Shown here: positions 11,133-21,379 of the stretch, piece after piece | Layout of the letters: each line of letters opens with the position of its first letter | Position numbering within the stretch: the first letter of the stretch is position 1 | Source of the DNA: Phoma sp. XZ068 | Lineage: Eukaryota; Ascomycota; Dothideomycetes; Pleosporales; Didymellaceae | Length of the DNA stretch: 64,000 nt | Direction of reading: 5' to 3' | NCBI GenBank assembly: GCA_004835665.1 | Contig: RBKR01000004.1 | Coordinates: forward strand, 1,054,001 to 1,118,000 | Notes under the pieces: generated by a model | The model's database searches: none | Seen by the model: the letters and a program-made list of their open reading frames with translations, nothing else | Told to the model about the DNA's origin: nothing | Program-made: the position numbers and the translations under genes

Positions 11133-13375
11133 ATGCACGCTCCTTTCCGTCACATGCCCATTCTGGGTTTGACAGTACTGCTCGCTACTCACACACATGG
11201 AGCCGCCGTCAACGTTGCCAAGCGGGACCTCACCATCAACAACGCCCTACCTTCTGGGTGGGCATACTCAGGATGTTACACTGACGAGACAAATCCGCGG
11301 ACCCTGCATGCCGATGGCTACGCAGACGATTCTATGACTGAATCCAGCTGTATCAGTTTCTGTAACAGCAAAGGGTATTCGTACGCTGGAATCGAATACG
11401 GCCGCGAGTGCTATTGTACGTCCTTCACTATCAATACGAGTGCAACATAGACTGACCATCTGAAGGCGATAACCGAATTCTTGATACAGGCTTGAAAAAA
11501 GCCGATTCAGAATGCAGCTTTTCCTGCTCTGGTTCAAGCACCGAGCCATGTGGCGCTGGATACCGTATGAGCATCTTCACCAATGGCAAGGGCTTGTCTA
11601 CTGGCCCCGTGGTCAACCCCGGCTTCGATAACTGGAAGTCTCTTGGATGTTACACCGACTCTATCGGTGAGCGGACTCTCGAGTTTCCGGCCAACGTGGA
11701 AGGTATCAACACTGTTGCCCGCTGTGCCAGTGCTTGCCAGCAGGCGGGATACACGTATGCCGGAGTTGAGTACGGCCAAGAATGTTACTGTGGTAGTTCC
11801 TTGCGGTGCCCGAGCGCGCCCACAGTTGCTTCTGCCTGTAACATGGCTTGCAACGGCAACACAACCGAGGTCTGCGGTGGCCCTAATGCTATGAACGTCT
11901 ACCATCTCGGCAGCGACCCTGTTCAAGCTTGTGGTGTTACTCCTTCCGCCTCCTCGACGAGCTCAGCAGCATCATCTACCCCTACACTGAAAGCTCTCTG
12001 CCCCAGCTCCGATAACACTATCTATACTGATGCGAAGGGCCAAAAGTACACCACTCACTGCGGCTACGACTACGATGGTGCTGTACTCAGGGTTGGGGAC
12101 CTTGCCAGCTACGAGCTGTGTCTGCAGGAATGTGACACTCTCGATAACTGTGGTGCGGTTGCCTGGACTGGTGGCGATGGCCGTGGCTTCTGTTACCTGA
12201 AGGAAGCGAAGTCGGGATTGGTGCCGAATGCTAACGTTATGGCTGCTATCCGCATCCCGGCTGTGGTATCCTCATCTTCATCTTTGTCTTCGTCTCCTAC
12301 ACCAGTCATTACCCCAACTACGACCAAGGGTCTCGGTTGCCCCAACCCCACGCCGACCGCGATCACCATCAGCAGCAACATCTACAACTATGAATGGTGC
12401 ATGGCTTACATGAACTACGACAGCCAGAACTTCTCGCCTGGAAGCTTCGAGGGTTGTGCTTCTGCATGTGCCCTTGATGGCAACTGCGTTGCGTTCAACT
12501 ACGCAAACGAGAACAACTGTCGTACGCTAAACAGCGTTGCTCAAGTCACCACCTCCTTCTACGGTTGGAAGGCGTACTCCCTTGTCGGTGTTACACCCGT
12601 CGCTGCTGCCACTCCTACCCCAAGCGCGTCTGCATCGACTCTCTCCACGATCTCCGTCACTATCATCTCGACAACTACTTCCACTCAATCGTCCACTGGA
12701 CTATTGTCTACATCATCGAGCTCCACCCCTTCGCCTTCCGTCACTCTGGGGCCATACGGCACGAACGCTTGCCCCAACCCGACACCCGTATCGTTTACAA
12801 TCAGCAGCAAGTTGTACAACTACAACATGTGCATGGGTTTCCAGGCACCTGGCTCTGTCAACTTTGGGCCCGGAAGCTTAGAAGGCTGCGCAAAGGCGTG
12901 TGCTGATGGCAACTGCGTTGCGTTCAACTACGGTTACCCCGACAACTGCAGGACAATGGCAAGAGTTGATGCGATGACTGCGCCATTCTATGGATGGTCA
13001 GCATACCAGTTTATTGGAACTGCGACTCTCCCTTCTACAACCTCCACTCCCACACCTTCGCCATCGCCAACCATCACCGCCAACCCCTTCGGCGCAAACG
13101 CTTGCCCCAACCCCTCACCCACCTCATACACTGTCAGCAACACGCTGTATAGGTACAACTTCTGCATGGCTTACATGGCTCCCGGATCACAGAACATGTA
13201 CGCAGCAAACGCTGCTGCTTGTGCTGCCATTTGCAAGGGTGACTGTGTTGCGTTCAACTACGGTGACCCGCAAAACTGCAGGACTATGAACAGGGTTGAT
13301 GCCATTACGGCGCCGTTCTATGGTTGGTCAGCATACCAGCTGATTGGTGCGACACCGTTGCCTACAGCGAACTGA
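11133..13375 (+). CDS. Secreted WSC-domain protein with three C-terminal Cys-rich cassettes
   Basis: Exons 11133-11415 and 11466-13375 (50-nt intron inside WSC domain 1, restoring the motif RECYCDN) give 730 aa. A signal peptide (hydrophobic PILGLTVLLATHTHGAA) is followed by a dibasic AKR site near residue 31. Two WSC domains follow (about residues 43-140 and 151-245, each with GCYTD and YAG(I/V)EYG(R/Q)ECYC). Next comes a PAN/apple-like Cys-rich module (about 275-355), then three related cassettes beginning at Cys386, Cys530 and Cys641, separated by Ser/Thr/Pro linkers. No C-terminal membrane helix or GPI signal is evident, so secretion or wall association is inferred. WSC domains are carbohydrate-binding modules found in wall sensors, glyoxal oxidases and exoglucanases; no enzyme domain is seen. 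Confidence 0.85.
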
Positions 13376-15634
13376 ACGGTGTATATAGCTGAGACGATAT
13401 AACTTTATGATAGCTTAATGTCTAGTACAATTGATATTGATTCAAAACACTCCTGTTCCTACTCTTAAGGTGCCTGTCTTTGTCTATGATCACACCATTC
13501 TCCACTTCTCCCCACATGTTTATTGGGCAATTTAGACACTCCCGCAACGAAACGTTGGACGGCTTGCCTTCGAGTCTTGAGCATCCGAACACGGTATTGC
13601 ATGTTTGACGCTTATATTGACTTCTGACCATTCGCAAGGCTCCTATCTCTTGGCCAATGATACTGACCTCATGTTGCGCCATTTGCTTCACATATTCCTA
13701 ATGTGCCCAATTCTTAAATTACACGATGAGATGAAGATAATCTAAAAAAAAAAACCGAAGCAGTATCTCTATGCGTTTTCGCGAGCTCTCAAGTCCTCCT
13801 GCAGAGTATTTGAAAAGGACATATATTCCTTGTCCTCACGACGTTGACACGTCGAATGATGCGGACTCTGACATCTTTCACATGCACCGAGGCGTCCTGG
13901 TTTGGTAGGAGATCGTTGTACCAAAGTATTCCCCTCATACAGTCGCAGATCAAGATGATCATCGTGAAAGTGCTTGAGGAACCGAATACCTATCCTGGTC
14001 ACCTTAAATTCTATGTGCTTGGGGCAGTTGTTGGCAAATAGGTTGGCTTTAATATATGTGCGATAGAAGGCTCGATCTTTGAATAGCATAAGTCAGGTGT
14101 CATACGAACATTTCGATATGAACAAGGCTGCTGAAAATGTCAGTATGAACATTCCTCTGAAGAGTTGACCAATATTAGGACTGATCAGTGGCAGACTTAT
14201 TTGAGGTTCTATCTCGGCTTCATCGACATAGTATATTGTCATGCTTAGAGTCTACCAATATGAATGTGACGAAATTAGGAGACGAACGGCGATAGTGTGT
14301 ATAATGTCATGTCCCACGTCTCCACGTAATTGCTCATCCACTACCATTCGAAACCTTGATGACGCGGTTTTCTTCTATTTCGGAAGAGCAAATACAGTAA
14401 GCCGTCCTTGGCCTTGGTACATTGTGACACGCGTCATCATGTTTGCTTACAGCAAGCATTTTCAATATCTGGACTTACCTAGACTTTCCTGTTACAAAAG
14501 TAAATTTCACAGACAAGTCGTTAAATTTACCCAAACCACGGGCGGTGACCAAGTCTTGCGCACCCTCCTTCCTTCAGCTTTCAAAAAATGAAATATCTAC
14601 AGATGATTCGTTCGGCCTTTTGTTCGACGCATGTCGCATACACTAATATATGACAAACATATCGTAATGCAGAGATGATGCCAGCCATTGCTCCACAACA
14701 TGGACGTGCATAATCCTGAAACGTAGTGCTACATAGGGCGGGGTTTGCGCGTGCTGTTGTACGAGAATAATATAGGCCTCGGGGGTATAAAGTTTATTGG
14801 ATCGAAGCTCCAGTTTTTGCTGCGAGTGTGACGGGTAGAAGTATAATATATTGACTATGTGGGTACTGCACCTCTGTTCGATAGCTTTGGGGGATATTAA
14901 CGTCTTCTTGATGTTCATGAGTTCCTCTAAGAGAGCTAGATGTTGCAGCTTTCTCTACCACACTAGCACAGTCTGTCGTGGGTGCTTCCTGGTATACATC
15001 AACGAACAATCTGTAACATGGAACCTCAGCGGTGTAGAATGGCGATGAAACTCTTCTATTCTGGTATGAAAGTCTATCTTCCTACCATAGCGTTTGTGGA
15101 AAAAGTAGATCACCCATGAGAGGTTGCTCTAATTTTAAATCTTAGTATATAATCTCACGACAGATATATCACGAAGAAATGCTGAGACGCTGCGGTAAGA
15201 ACGGAACTTTAACTCGCAGTTCGAGACATGCCAAATATAACGCTAGTCTCAATTCTTTATTGATGTAATCATGCTTTAAGGCTCATAGGTATCTAACGTG
15301 ATCACCTGAGGGATATGAATTGATTGGTAGAGTGTTGTGAGCGCTATACATACTCATTCTATGCAAAGGAACCAATTTCTGAACCTGATAGGATTGGTGG
15401 GGCTAGTGGGCTAGGTATGCATAGGTTTGCCGAGCGGGGCAGAGCTTTCGACCAAGTGGCTTCTGTGGTCCACACATGTCATTCCAGGCCACTTTTGATG
15501 TATAGTAAAGTCCAGATGGGTGCTCGACACCCGCTCCGAGAGCTTCGGGACTTTTTGTTGGCTACTTGTAATGTTTTTTCCATCAACGGTTCATCATCAC
15601 TCTTAACGACTTGATGCCACAAGTCCACAACCAC
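13376..15634. other. Gene-poor stretch between WSC gene and tRNA-Cys
   Basis: These 2.3 kb are comparatively AT-rich. The only open frames are short (60-116 codons), on both strands, without a recognisable domain. An 11-base A run lies at 13744-13754. No terminal repeats, transposase or reverse-transcriptase motif could be found by eye. Confidence 0.4.
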
Positions 15635-15720
15635 GGGTCGGTAACTCAGTGGTAGAGTGTAGGATTGCAGCTCCTTAGCAGTAAATCCCGAAGTCACCGG
15701 TTCGACTCCGGTTCGGCCCT
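15635..15720 (+). tRNA. tRNA-Cys (GCA) with 14-nt intron
   Basis: The acceptor stem GGGTCGG pairs with TCGGCCC and the discriminator base is T. The D-arm is ACTC-AGTGGTA-GAGT. The anticodon stem TAGGA precedes TTGCAG; the T-arm is ACCGG-TTCGACT-CCGGT. The mature tRNA is 72 nt once a 14-nt intron (ctccttagcagtaa) is removed at the canonical site one base 3' of the anticodon. Without the intron the variable region would be impossibly long for tRNA-Cys. The anticodon stem then pairs with TCCCG with one A-C mismatch and one wobble. A T6 run at 15727-15732 is the likely Pol III terminator. Confidence 0.88.
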
Positions 15721-15726
15721 GACGAG

Positions 15727-15732
15727 TTTTTT
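15727..15732 (+). terminator. Pol III terminator of tRNA-Cys
   Basis: A run of six T residues begins seven bases after the tRNA discriminator base, the normal arrangement for RNA polymerase III termination. Confidence 0.7.
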
Positions 15733-17226
15733 GAGGTTTTGATGTATTTTGGCTGTATTGGGGCTCAGGAACCGCGAAACCACCAGTTTTTGCTCCCCGC
15801 GAACGCTCAGGAACATCACATTCAAATCTTTATTATCTAAATTCAAGGGCGTCAGGAAATAATAGGGGTGGCCTGCACTTCATCTTCGACACTGTGAACA
15901 TGGCTTCATTTTGGTACGCGAACAAGGCTTCACTATTTCTGGTACTATGGACAACGTCGAGAACATCGAGATTCAAGCTCAGCTCTGTTCGGCAAGCTAT
16001 GCGAAACTGTGCCGCTTCAGTGGTTGAACATCTGGCCCCTGTCGGCGGATCGAGAGCTCTGAACTCAACACCATCAGCCATCGCCACCACGGACCCTCTG
16101 ATGGCGGCTGATCGCTGCTTTTGTTTCGCTAGCTAACGCGAGTTGCATGAGCCGGTCGCTCGCATATCCTTCTAAGCGTTTCATCAACCTGGTCGGCGCC
16201 TTTCCTTGCGTAGACACCCTGCGAGACTGTGGCATGGCAGACCTACAGTAACAAGACAATATGGAGATTATTGCAACCTTGACCTCGTGGTCGCATGGTG
16301 GTTGAGTCAATATCATGCCAATACCACCGTGATACTATGCAAAGTTTGTTGGTGGCAGATCGGTGTGTCCAGGGCCCTGGATTCGCGTCAAAGAACGCCA
16401 TCAGATGACCGCGGGAACACTTGCCAGAGGTCAGCCTAGCTCGTGGTAGCGTTCCACCGATTTGAGCGTCAGGTACGTCTAACGCGCCCAAATCTGGCTT
16501 TCTCTGTCGAGGCTCCAGACTACCAAGTCCGCTGCAGGCGTCCAGGGCTGACTTTTCCGCTCGTGTCTGCAGGGCCGCATGTTAAACCTGCGACCGATGA
16601 ATGCAAGTCTCACTTTGCGACGGTCGACGCTGGTCTCGCCGCGAGAACATTGAACTTTCATGGACAAGTCCGGCTCTACCACGGATGCTAGCGTTCGCTT
16701 CGGCAAGGTACAAAGGTACAACATGTTCATGTGGGGATCGTACTCGAGCGCCCCCTTGCAGCAGCGCTTGTATACGCTATTAGCTTGCAGCAACCGGGTT
16801 CGTGAGCCAATTGCCGGCTCAGGAAACGGTCAGCTTCGCTAGGGATATTCACGCCATGCTTGCAGCAGCTCGTCTGCTGTCTGCTCACTGCTCACTGCTC
16901 ACTGCTGTCTTGCCAGACGTGCACATCTGTTGGGATAGACCGCGCCGTCTACTCTGGTATGGAGGGTAGTCCTCCCAAGCGCTGTCCCTCATGCATGTGA
17001 AACGCGGCAGTGGCAGTCGTGGTTTCGTCATCAACGTCGAACTCGAGAACGCCTCACTGCCGGCCTCGACGGCTTCCAGTGGATGCCGCACTCGTCTAAT
17101 CCAAACAAGATGGAGCAGGCAAGGGCCTATGGCTGTTCAAGGTATCCCGGGCTGCAGACGCTGCCCAGATGCCCCGCTTGCATGAGCTGCTGTCGTGTGT
17201 CCTGGCACAAGGGGCGTTCAGGAATG
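15733..17226. other. Intergenic region downstream of tRNA-Cys
   Basis: About 1.5 kb without a supported gene. Short open frames overlap on both strands and none shows a domain or a convincing spliced structure. It holds the heptanucleotide repeat listed separately. The upstream promoter of the zinc-finger gene probably lies in its right part. Confidence 0.4.
16881..16906 (+). repeat. Heptanucleotide tandem repeat (CTGCTCA)n
   Basis: Three perfect copies of CTGCTCA plus a partial fourth (CTGCT) stand in tandem. Similar CTGCTC/GAGCAGTGAG words recur nearby (around 17266-17275), so the region has low sequence complexity. No function is implied. Confidence 0.85.
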
Positions 17227-18217
17227 GTCGATTAGTCGGACGCGGTGGGGGGTATCCAGCAGCGAGCAGTGAGCATTCATCATCAACGCTTGCTCAGCGC
17301 CCGCTTACAGGCGCAGGAGGGGCAACTGCAGCCAAGCCACGTCTGCGACTGAGCGCTGCGCGCAGATCCCACTGCTCACCAAACTCTCTTCGGGTGGTGG
17401 CAGTGGTGGATCGGACTCTAACGAACCCCAGCCCTCCGCCAGCCCAGCTTCAGGGCGCGCGACAAAGCCGCTAGCTCTGCTTGTCCGTGCCTTAACCAAC
17501 CCCTCCAGTGAACAATTTGGCCCTTGGTGTTCAGGTCATCTTGCGCAAGGCCCCAATCCCGCTGCTTCCTGCACGACACTGTTTCCTGGCCTCACACGCC
17601 GTGCTAGCTCTCTGCGACCCTGAGAGCCGCATTCCAGCATTCCACGGGTCCGCGCACACCCACTACCTGCCTCTGCCCGCGTCAGCTCGTGCCTGCTGCT
17701 GCGTGCATCGAGTCCGCGTTAGACCTCGAGAGGGGCCTTCCCCGGCAGACGTCTGCGCCTTATCGCATACCTCCACCAAACTCCGAGCATCCGTCGCCCA
17801 CGCATCATCGCTGCCGCCGCACCCTCGACAGCCAGAGGACGCACCACGCACGACGCGGCAAGTGCTCTGGCATTCTTCGACTATTGTTCTTTGTTTGCAG
17901 TTTGCCACCTCGCGCGCTGCGTCCGGATGTTGCAACGATTCGGCTCTCCATTCGTCATCACATCCGTTTCAGCCTTCCTGGTCCCGCGTCAAGGAAGGTG
18001 CGAACCACGGTAGTCCAGGTACTCGAGTAACCCCACCCGGGAACAGCCCCTGCACCCACCCTCAGGTACTGGTTCACCTGACTGCTAGAGTGTTGCCGTC
18101 GCCCGTTGAGAGCGCACGCATCACACGCACCCAAGGACCGTTGACGTTGCCCGTCCCAGGCTCGACAGGCATTTGGAACCCTCCACTCCTACCATACAGC
18201 TGCTGAGCCAGCCCAGC
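17227..18217 (+). promoter_or_regulatory. Long ATG-depleted 5' leader of the C2H2 gene with one uORF
   Basis: From 17227 to 17926 (700 nt) there is no ATG on the plus strand. A single ATG at 17927 opens a 28-codon upstream frame ending at 18013, and the next ATG is the proposed gene start at 18218. The complementary triplet CAT occurs about 15 times between 17461 and 18217, so the depletion is strand-specific and not a base-composition effect. This is what selection against upstream AUGs in a scanned mRNA leader would produce. The transcription start and any leader introns cannot be fixed from sequence alone. Confidence 0.6.
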
Positions 18218-20503
18218 ATGTCGAGCTTCCAAGCAGTCAACACCACCACTCTGACGGTGCCTGAGCCGCCACCGGCACGTTCGGGCGAAGAGACGACTCC
18301 CACGACTCCACGACCAGACGCTAGGTTCCAGAAGGACTCGAGGAGTGGCGACGAAATCAAGACAGAAGACCCCTCACTCAAGACACCGACACGCAACAGC
18401 TTCATTGGCATTGCCGGCCAACGACCCCTACCTACCTCGCCCTTCGAACCTACTCGCGAGCTCAGCGAAACCCCTTCGACGAAAAGCAACGTGAGCAGAG
18501 GACAATCGCACACGTCAACACAGTCAGTAGACACAACAGAAGATGTACACATGGGCGAAGGCGACGAGGACGACGACAAAGATGGATCGGACAACGAAAG
18601 TGTGACTAGTGAAAGCGGTAGGCCATCAAAGAAAAAGAAAGGGCAACGCTTCTTCTGCACAGAGTTCCCTCCATGCAACTTGAGCTTCACAAGAAGCGAG
18701 CATTTGGCTAGGCATATTCGGTACGTTTGAGCAGTAAGCTTCCTTGTTCTAGTGCTAACGAGGGGTAGTAAACACACTGGCGAACGACCTTTTCAATGTC
18801 ACTGCTCTCGACGCTTCTCACGACTCGATAACCTGCGACAACACGCCCAAACTGTCCATGTCAACGAAGACATTCCAGCAGAGTCACTTGCCGCGACCGG
18901 CACAAGATTCCAAAGACAGATCAGGACGGACCGAGTTAGGCCTCCCGGGCCTCGCTCCCGAGCGAACACTCTCGGAAGTATGGGCGGGCACAGCAGAGGC
19001 CACAGCAGAAACCTCTCGACTTCGAGCATAACGTCGACTATTTCAGCCATGAGCGTGGCGCAGTCTCCAGACGCTCGACGCAGACCTCCACCTCTAGCCA
19101 TGGCTACCGATGACTCTGCGAGAGCACGATTGTCACTTCAGACCATGGAAGCTTACAACCCCCCGCTCATGGGTAGTCCAGGCCCTCAAATCGTCGAGTA
19201 CGACGGTCAGTCAAATGCCCCCACGACACCCACATCTACAACGTATTCCCAAGTTGCAGGTAGCCCTGCGCAGTTCGGTTCGGCGATGCAATCACCTGTG
19301 TCTACGTCTTCTAGGCCGGTTTCATGGGCTGGTCCACCGCCCGGACGTCGTATGTCTAACAGCAACCCTTTCTCGGGACCGCCTGGACAGATTCCCCCAC
19401 CGTACATGTCTCCATTACCGTCATCTGCCGCCTCTACGTTCTCGACTCAAAGCAGCGTGTACGGTAGTCCAGTCGTTTCAAACTTCCCAGGACAAAGGAG
19501 GGAATCAAACGCAGACGCAGACTGGAGAAGACGCACCTGGCACCCTGGCACATATACTGGACCTCGACCGGCAACCAGTGGGCTTGGTTATCATCAGACA
19601 CCTGATGCGGACCGACCATCATACACCTCGCAACCCGCTGCATCACAGACTAGGCTCCCCGGTATCGAAAGCTTCGACTACGCGCCTCCTCCACCAGCTC
19701 TCTCACGCCCTCTACCAGGTCCTATGCACACTGACGTACCACAACGCCCCCTCACGTACCATGCACCGATAGAACCCCTACCGGGTGTTGGCCATAGGAA
19801 GCGTATGAGTGTCTCCTGGGAAGATACTATGCAAAGGGGCATCAATCGTTTGGACATAACCGGCTCAGCTTCCCCGCGGGAGTCGTGGCTGCAGTACCCT
19901 TCAAATGGACAACCGGCTACGACACGCCCTATGACTGCACCTCACGGATACTTCAATCACCAACAGCCGCCCGGTGTTCCTCAGCCGTTGCAAAATCATC
20001 CCGCTGATTCCGCACGTAGCTCCCAGGAAGCACCTGCTACACCTCGCAAGAACAAGCGACAGGCTTGGTACAACGGGCCCGTCAGCCAACCCGTCAGTCA
20101 ACCGGCACGGGCCATGCAGCGCACGTCTCCTGAAGACTCGAGTAGCAGCGAAGGTGTTCCAACCCCAGGCAATACTACAATGAGCGAGTACCACCCTGCA
20201 ATTGTACACAGCAACGGTTTTGTTGAGGCACATCCACCTGGCGCTCATGTGGACGAATACAAACCGCCAGCGTCAATTATGGATAGACCGCATCCGCTGC
20301 ATACTGGCTTCCAGTCTTACCATAGACACACACTCTCTAACTCAAGTTCCAGTTCAACCTACCGACCCCAGCGCGAGCCTGAGAGAGGATCTACCACATT
20401 TGGTCAGCCATTACCTCCACAGGGTGCCAATGACATGAGACGACTGGATGCTCTTGTGGCTGTGGCGACTGGCGAACATCAGGCTGTCGAGAATCGATCT
20501 TGA
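18218..20503 (+). CDS. C2H2 zinc-finger transcription factor
   Basis: Exons 18218-18720 and 18769-20503 (48-nt intron) give 745 aa. The intron falls between the last residues of finger 1 and the linker; splicing restores [15 protein letters not shown]. Finger 1 has its cysteines in CTEFPPC followed by [14 protein letters not shown]. Finger 2 is [20 protein letters not shown] followed by TVH, with only one residue between its two cysteines. The N-terminus is Ser/Thr/Pro-rich with an acidic [12 protein letters not shown] patch and a basic KKKK stretch before the fingers. The long C-terminal half is Pro/Ser/Gln-rich and disordered-looking, as in fungal activators and repressors. It should bind DNA in the nucleus. 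I do not recognise the specific family member, so no symbol is given. The ATG at 18218 is the first in-frame ATG after an ATG-poor leader. Confidence 0.85.
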
Positions 20504-21379
20504 AGCCTCCCCCAAGACGACACCACCCTCTCCATCATATCAACCTCACATACGAAGTTACGGCCCTCGAATACATAACGAATCTTTCTGATCTGACTCC
20601 ACGATATACATCTCCAACTTGGTTCACTACCACACAACACCTCGTTTCGCATTTGATTTCGCCGATGGAGAGGACCCTTTTCCATGATACCCCGAGTAGG
20701 CATGACCAACTCGTATTTCGGATACCCGAGACGGCATTATGTTTGCAACGATGCGATTGTTGAGCATTTGCATGATTTCTGCTTGATGATTAGCATTGCG
20801 CCACTGGCTTTTAGGCCATGGGATATACCAAATCGACGACAGCGGGCGTTTCTGCTTATGTTTTGATCTTCTCCAGCTACTTGACATTTAGCGTTGTTTC
20901 ATGGCTTTTTCTCGTGCAGTGTTAAGTTTTGAGCATAGTAATGGTTGGAAGTTGTTGATTCTGGGTAGCAGTCTGCAGACGGCCTCTCTTTCCGTACATA
21001 GTCTTTACAAATGAACCTACCATACTTGATTCCACAATGTGCCGTAATTTTAGCCGTCGTGCAATTTTCAGCATCGATTCTTGCAGATATGCTATAATAG
21101 CAAATGCCGGAGTATTTGCAAGTATTCCATTCATCAGACATCGGCCATAAAATACAAGTCAGACACAGACCACGCCAAAGTTTGGGTTATATACGGTAGT
21201 GCTGACCGGTGTTCGATGGCGTTTGAAAGTTGCCTTATCAGGCAGGTCGCGCTTAGACCCTTGTCAAACGCGACTAACACGTCCGGTCTGGAAAGTTTTG
21301 GGACAGCCGTCACGCTTCATCATCGCCCGTCGCCAGTGCTTCATTTCGCCTCCTGTTTTAGACATCATCCTTCCTGTCG
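20504..21379. other. Intergenic region C2H2 gene-Mtf2-like gene
   Basis: These 876 bp presumably hold the 3' UTR of the zinc-finger gene and the promoter of the Mtf2-like gene. Open frames here are short and overlap on both strands. Nothing else is recognised. Confidence 0.4.

Noticed and set aside
10802..11284. 160-codon plus frame ahead of and overlapping the WSC gene
   Set aside because: It overlaps the signal peptide and first WSC domain in another frame. The WSC frame is clearly the coding one.
13744..13754. A11 run as a possible retroposon tail
   Set aside because: No target-site duplication or retroelement-like sequence is seen upstream; simple homopolymer is the plainer reading.
17508..18206. 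232-codon open frame directly before the zinc-finger gene
   Set aside because: It contains no ATG at all, opens only from a GTG, has a composition set by the CT-rich leader, and shows no domain. It is better explained as an ATG-depleted 5' leader.
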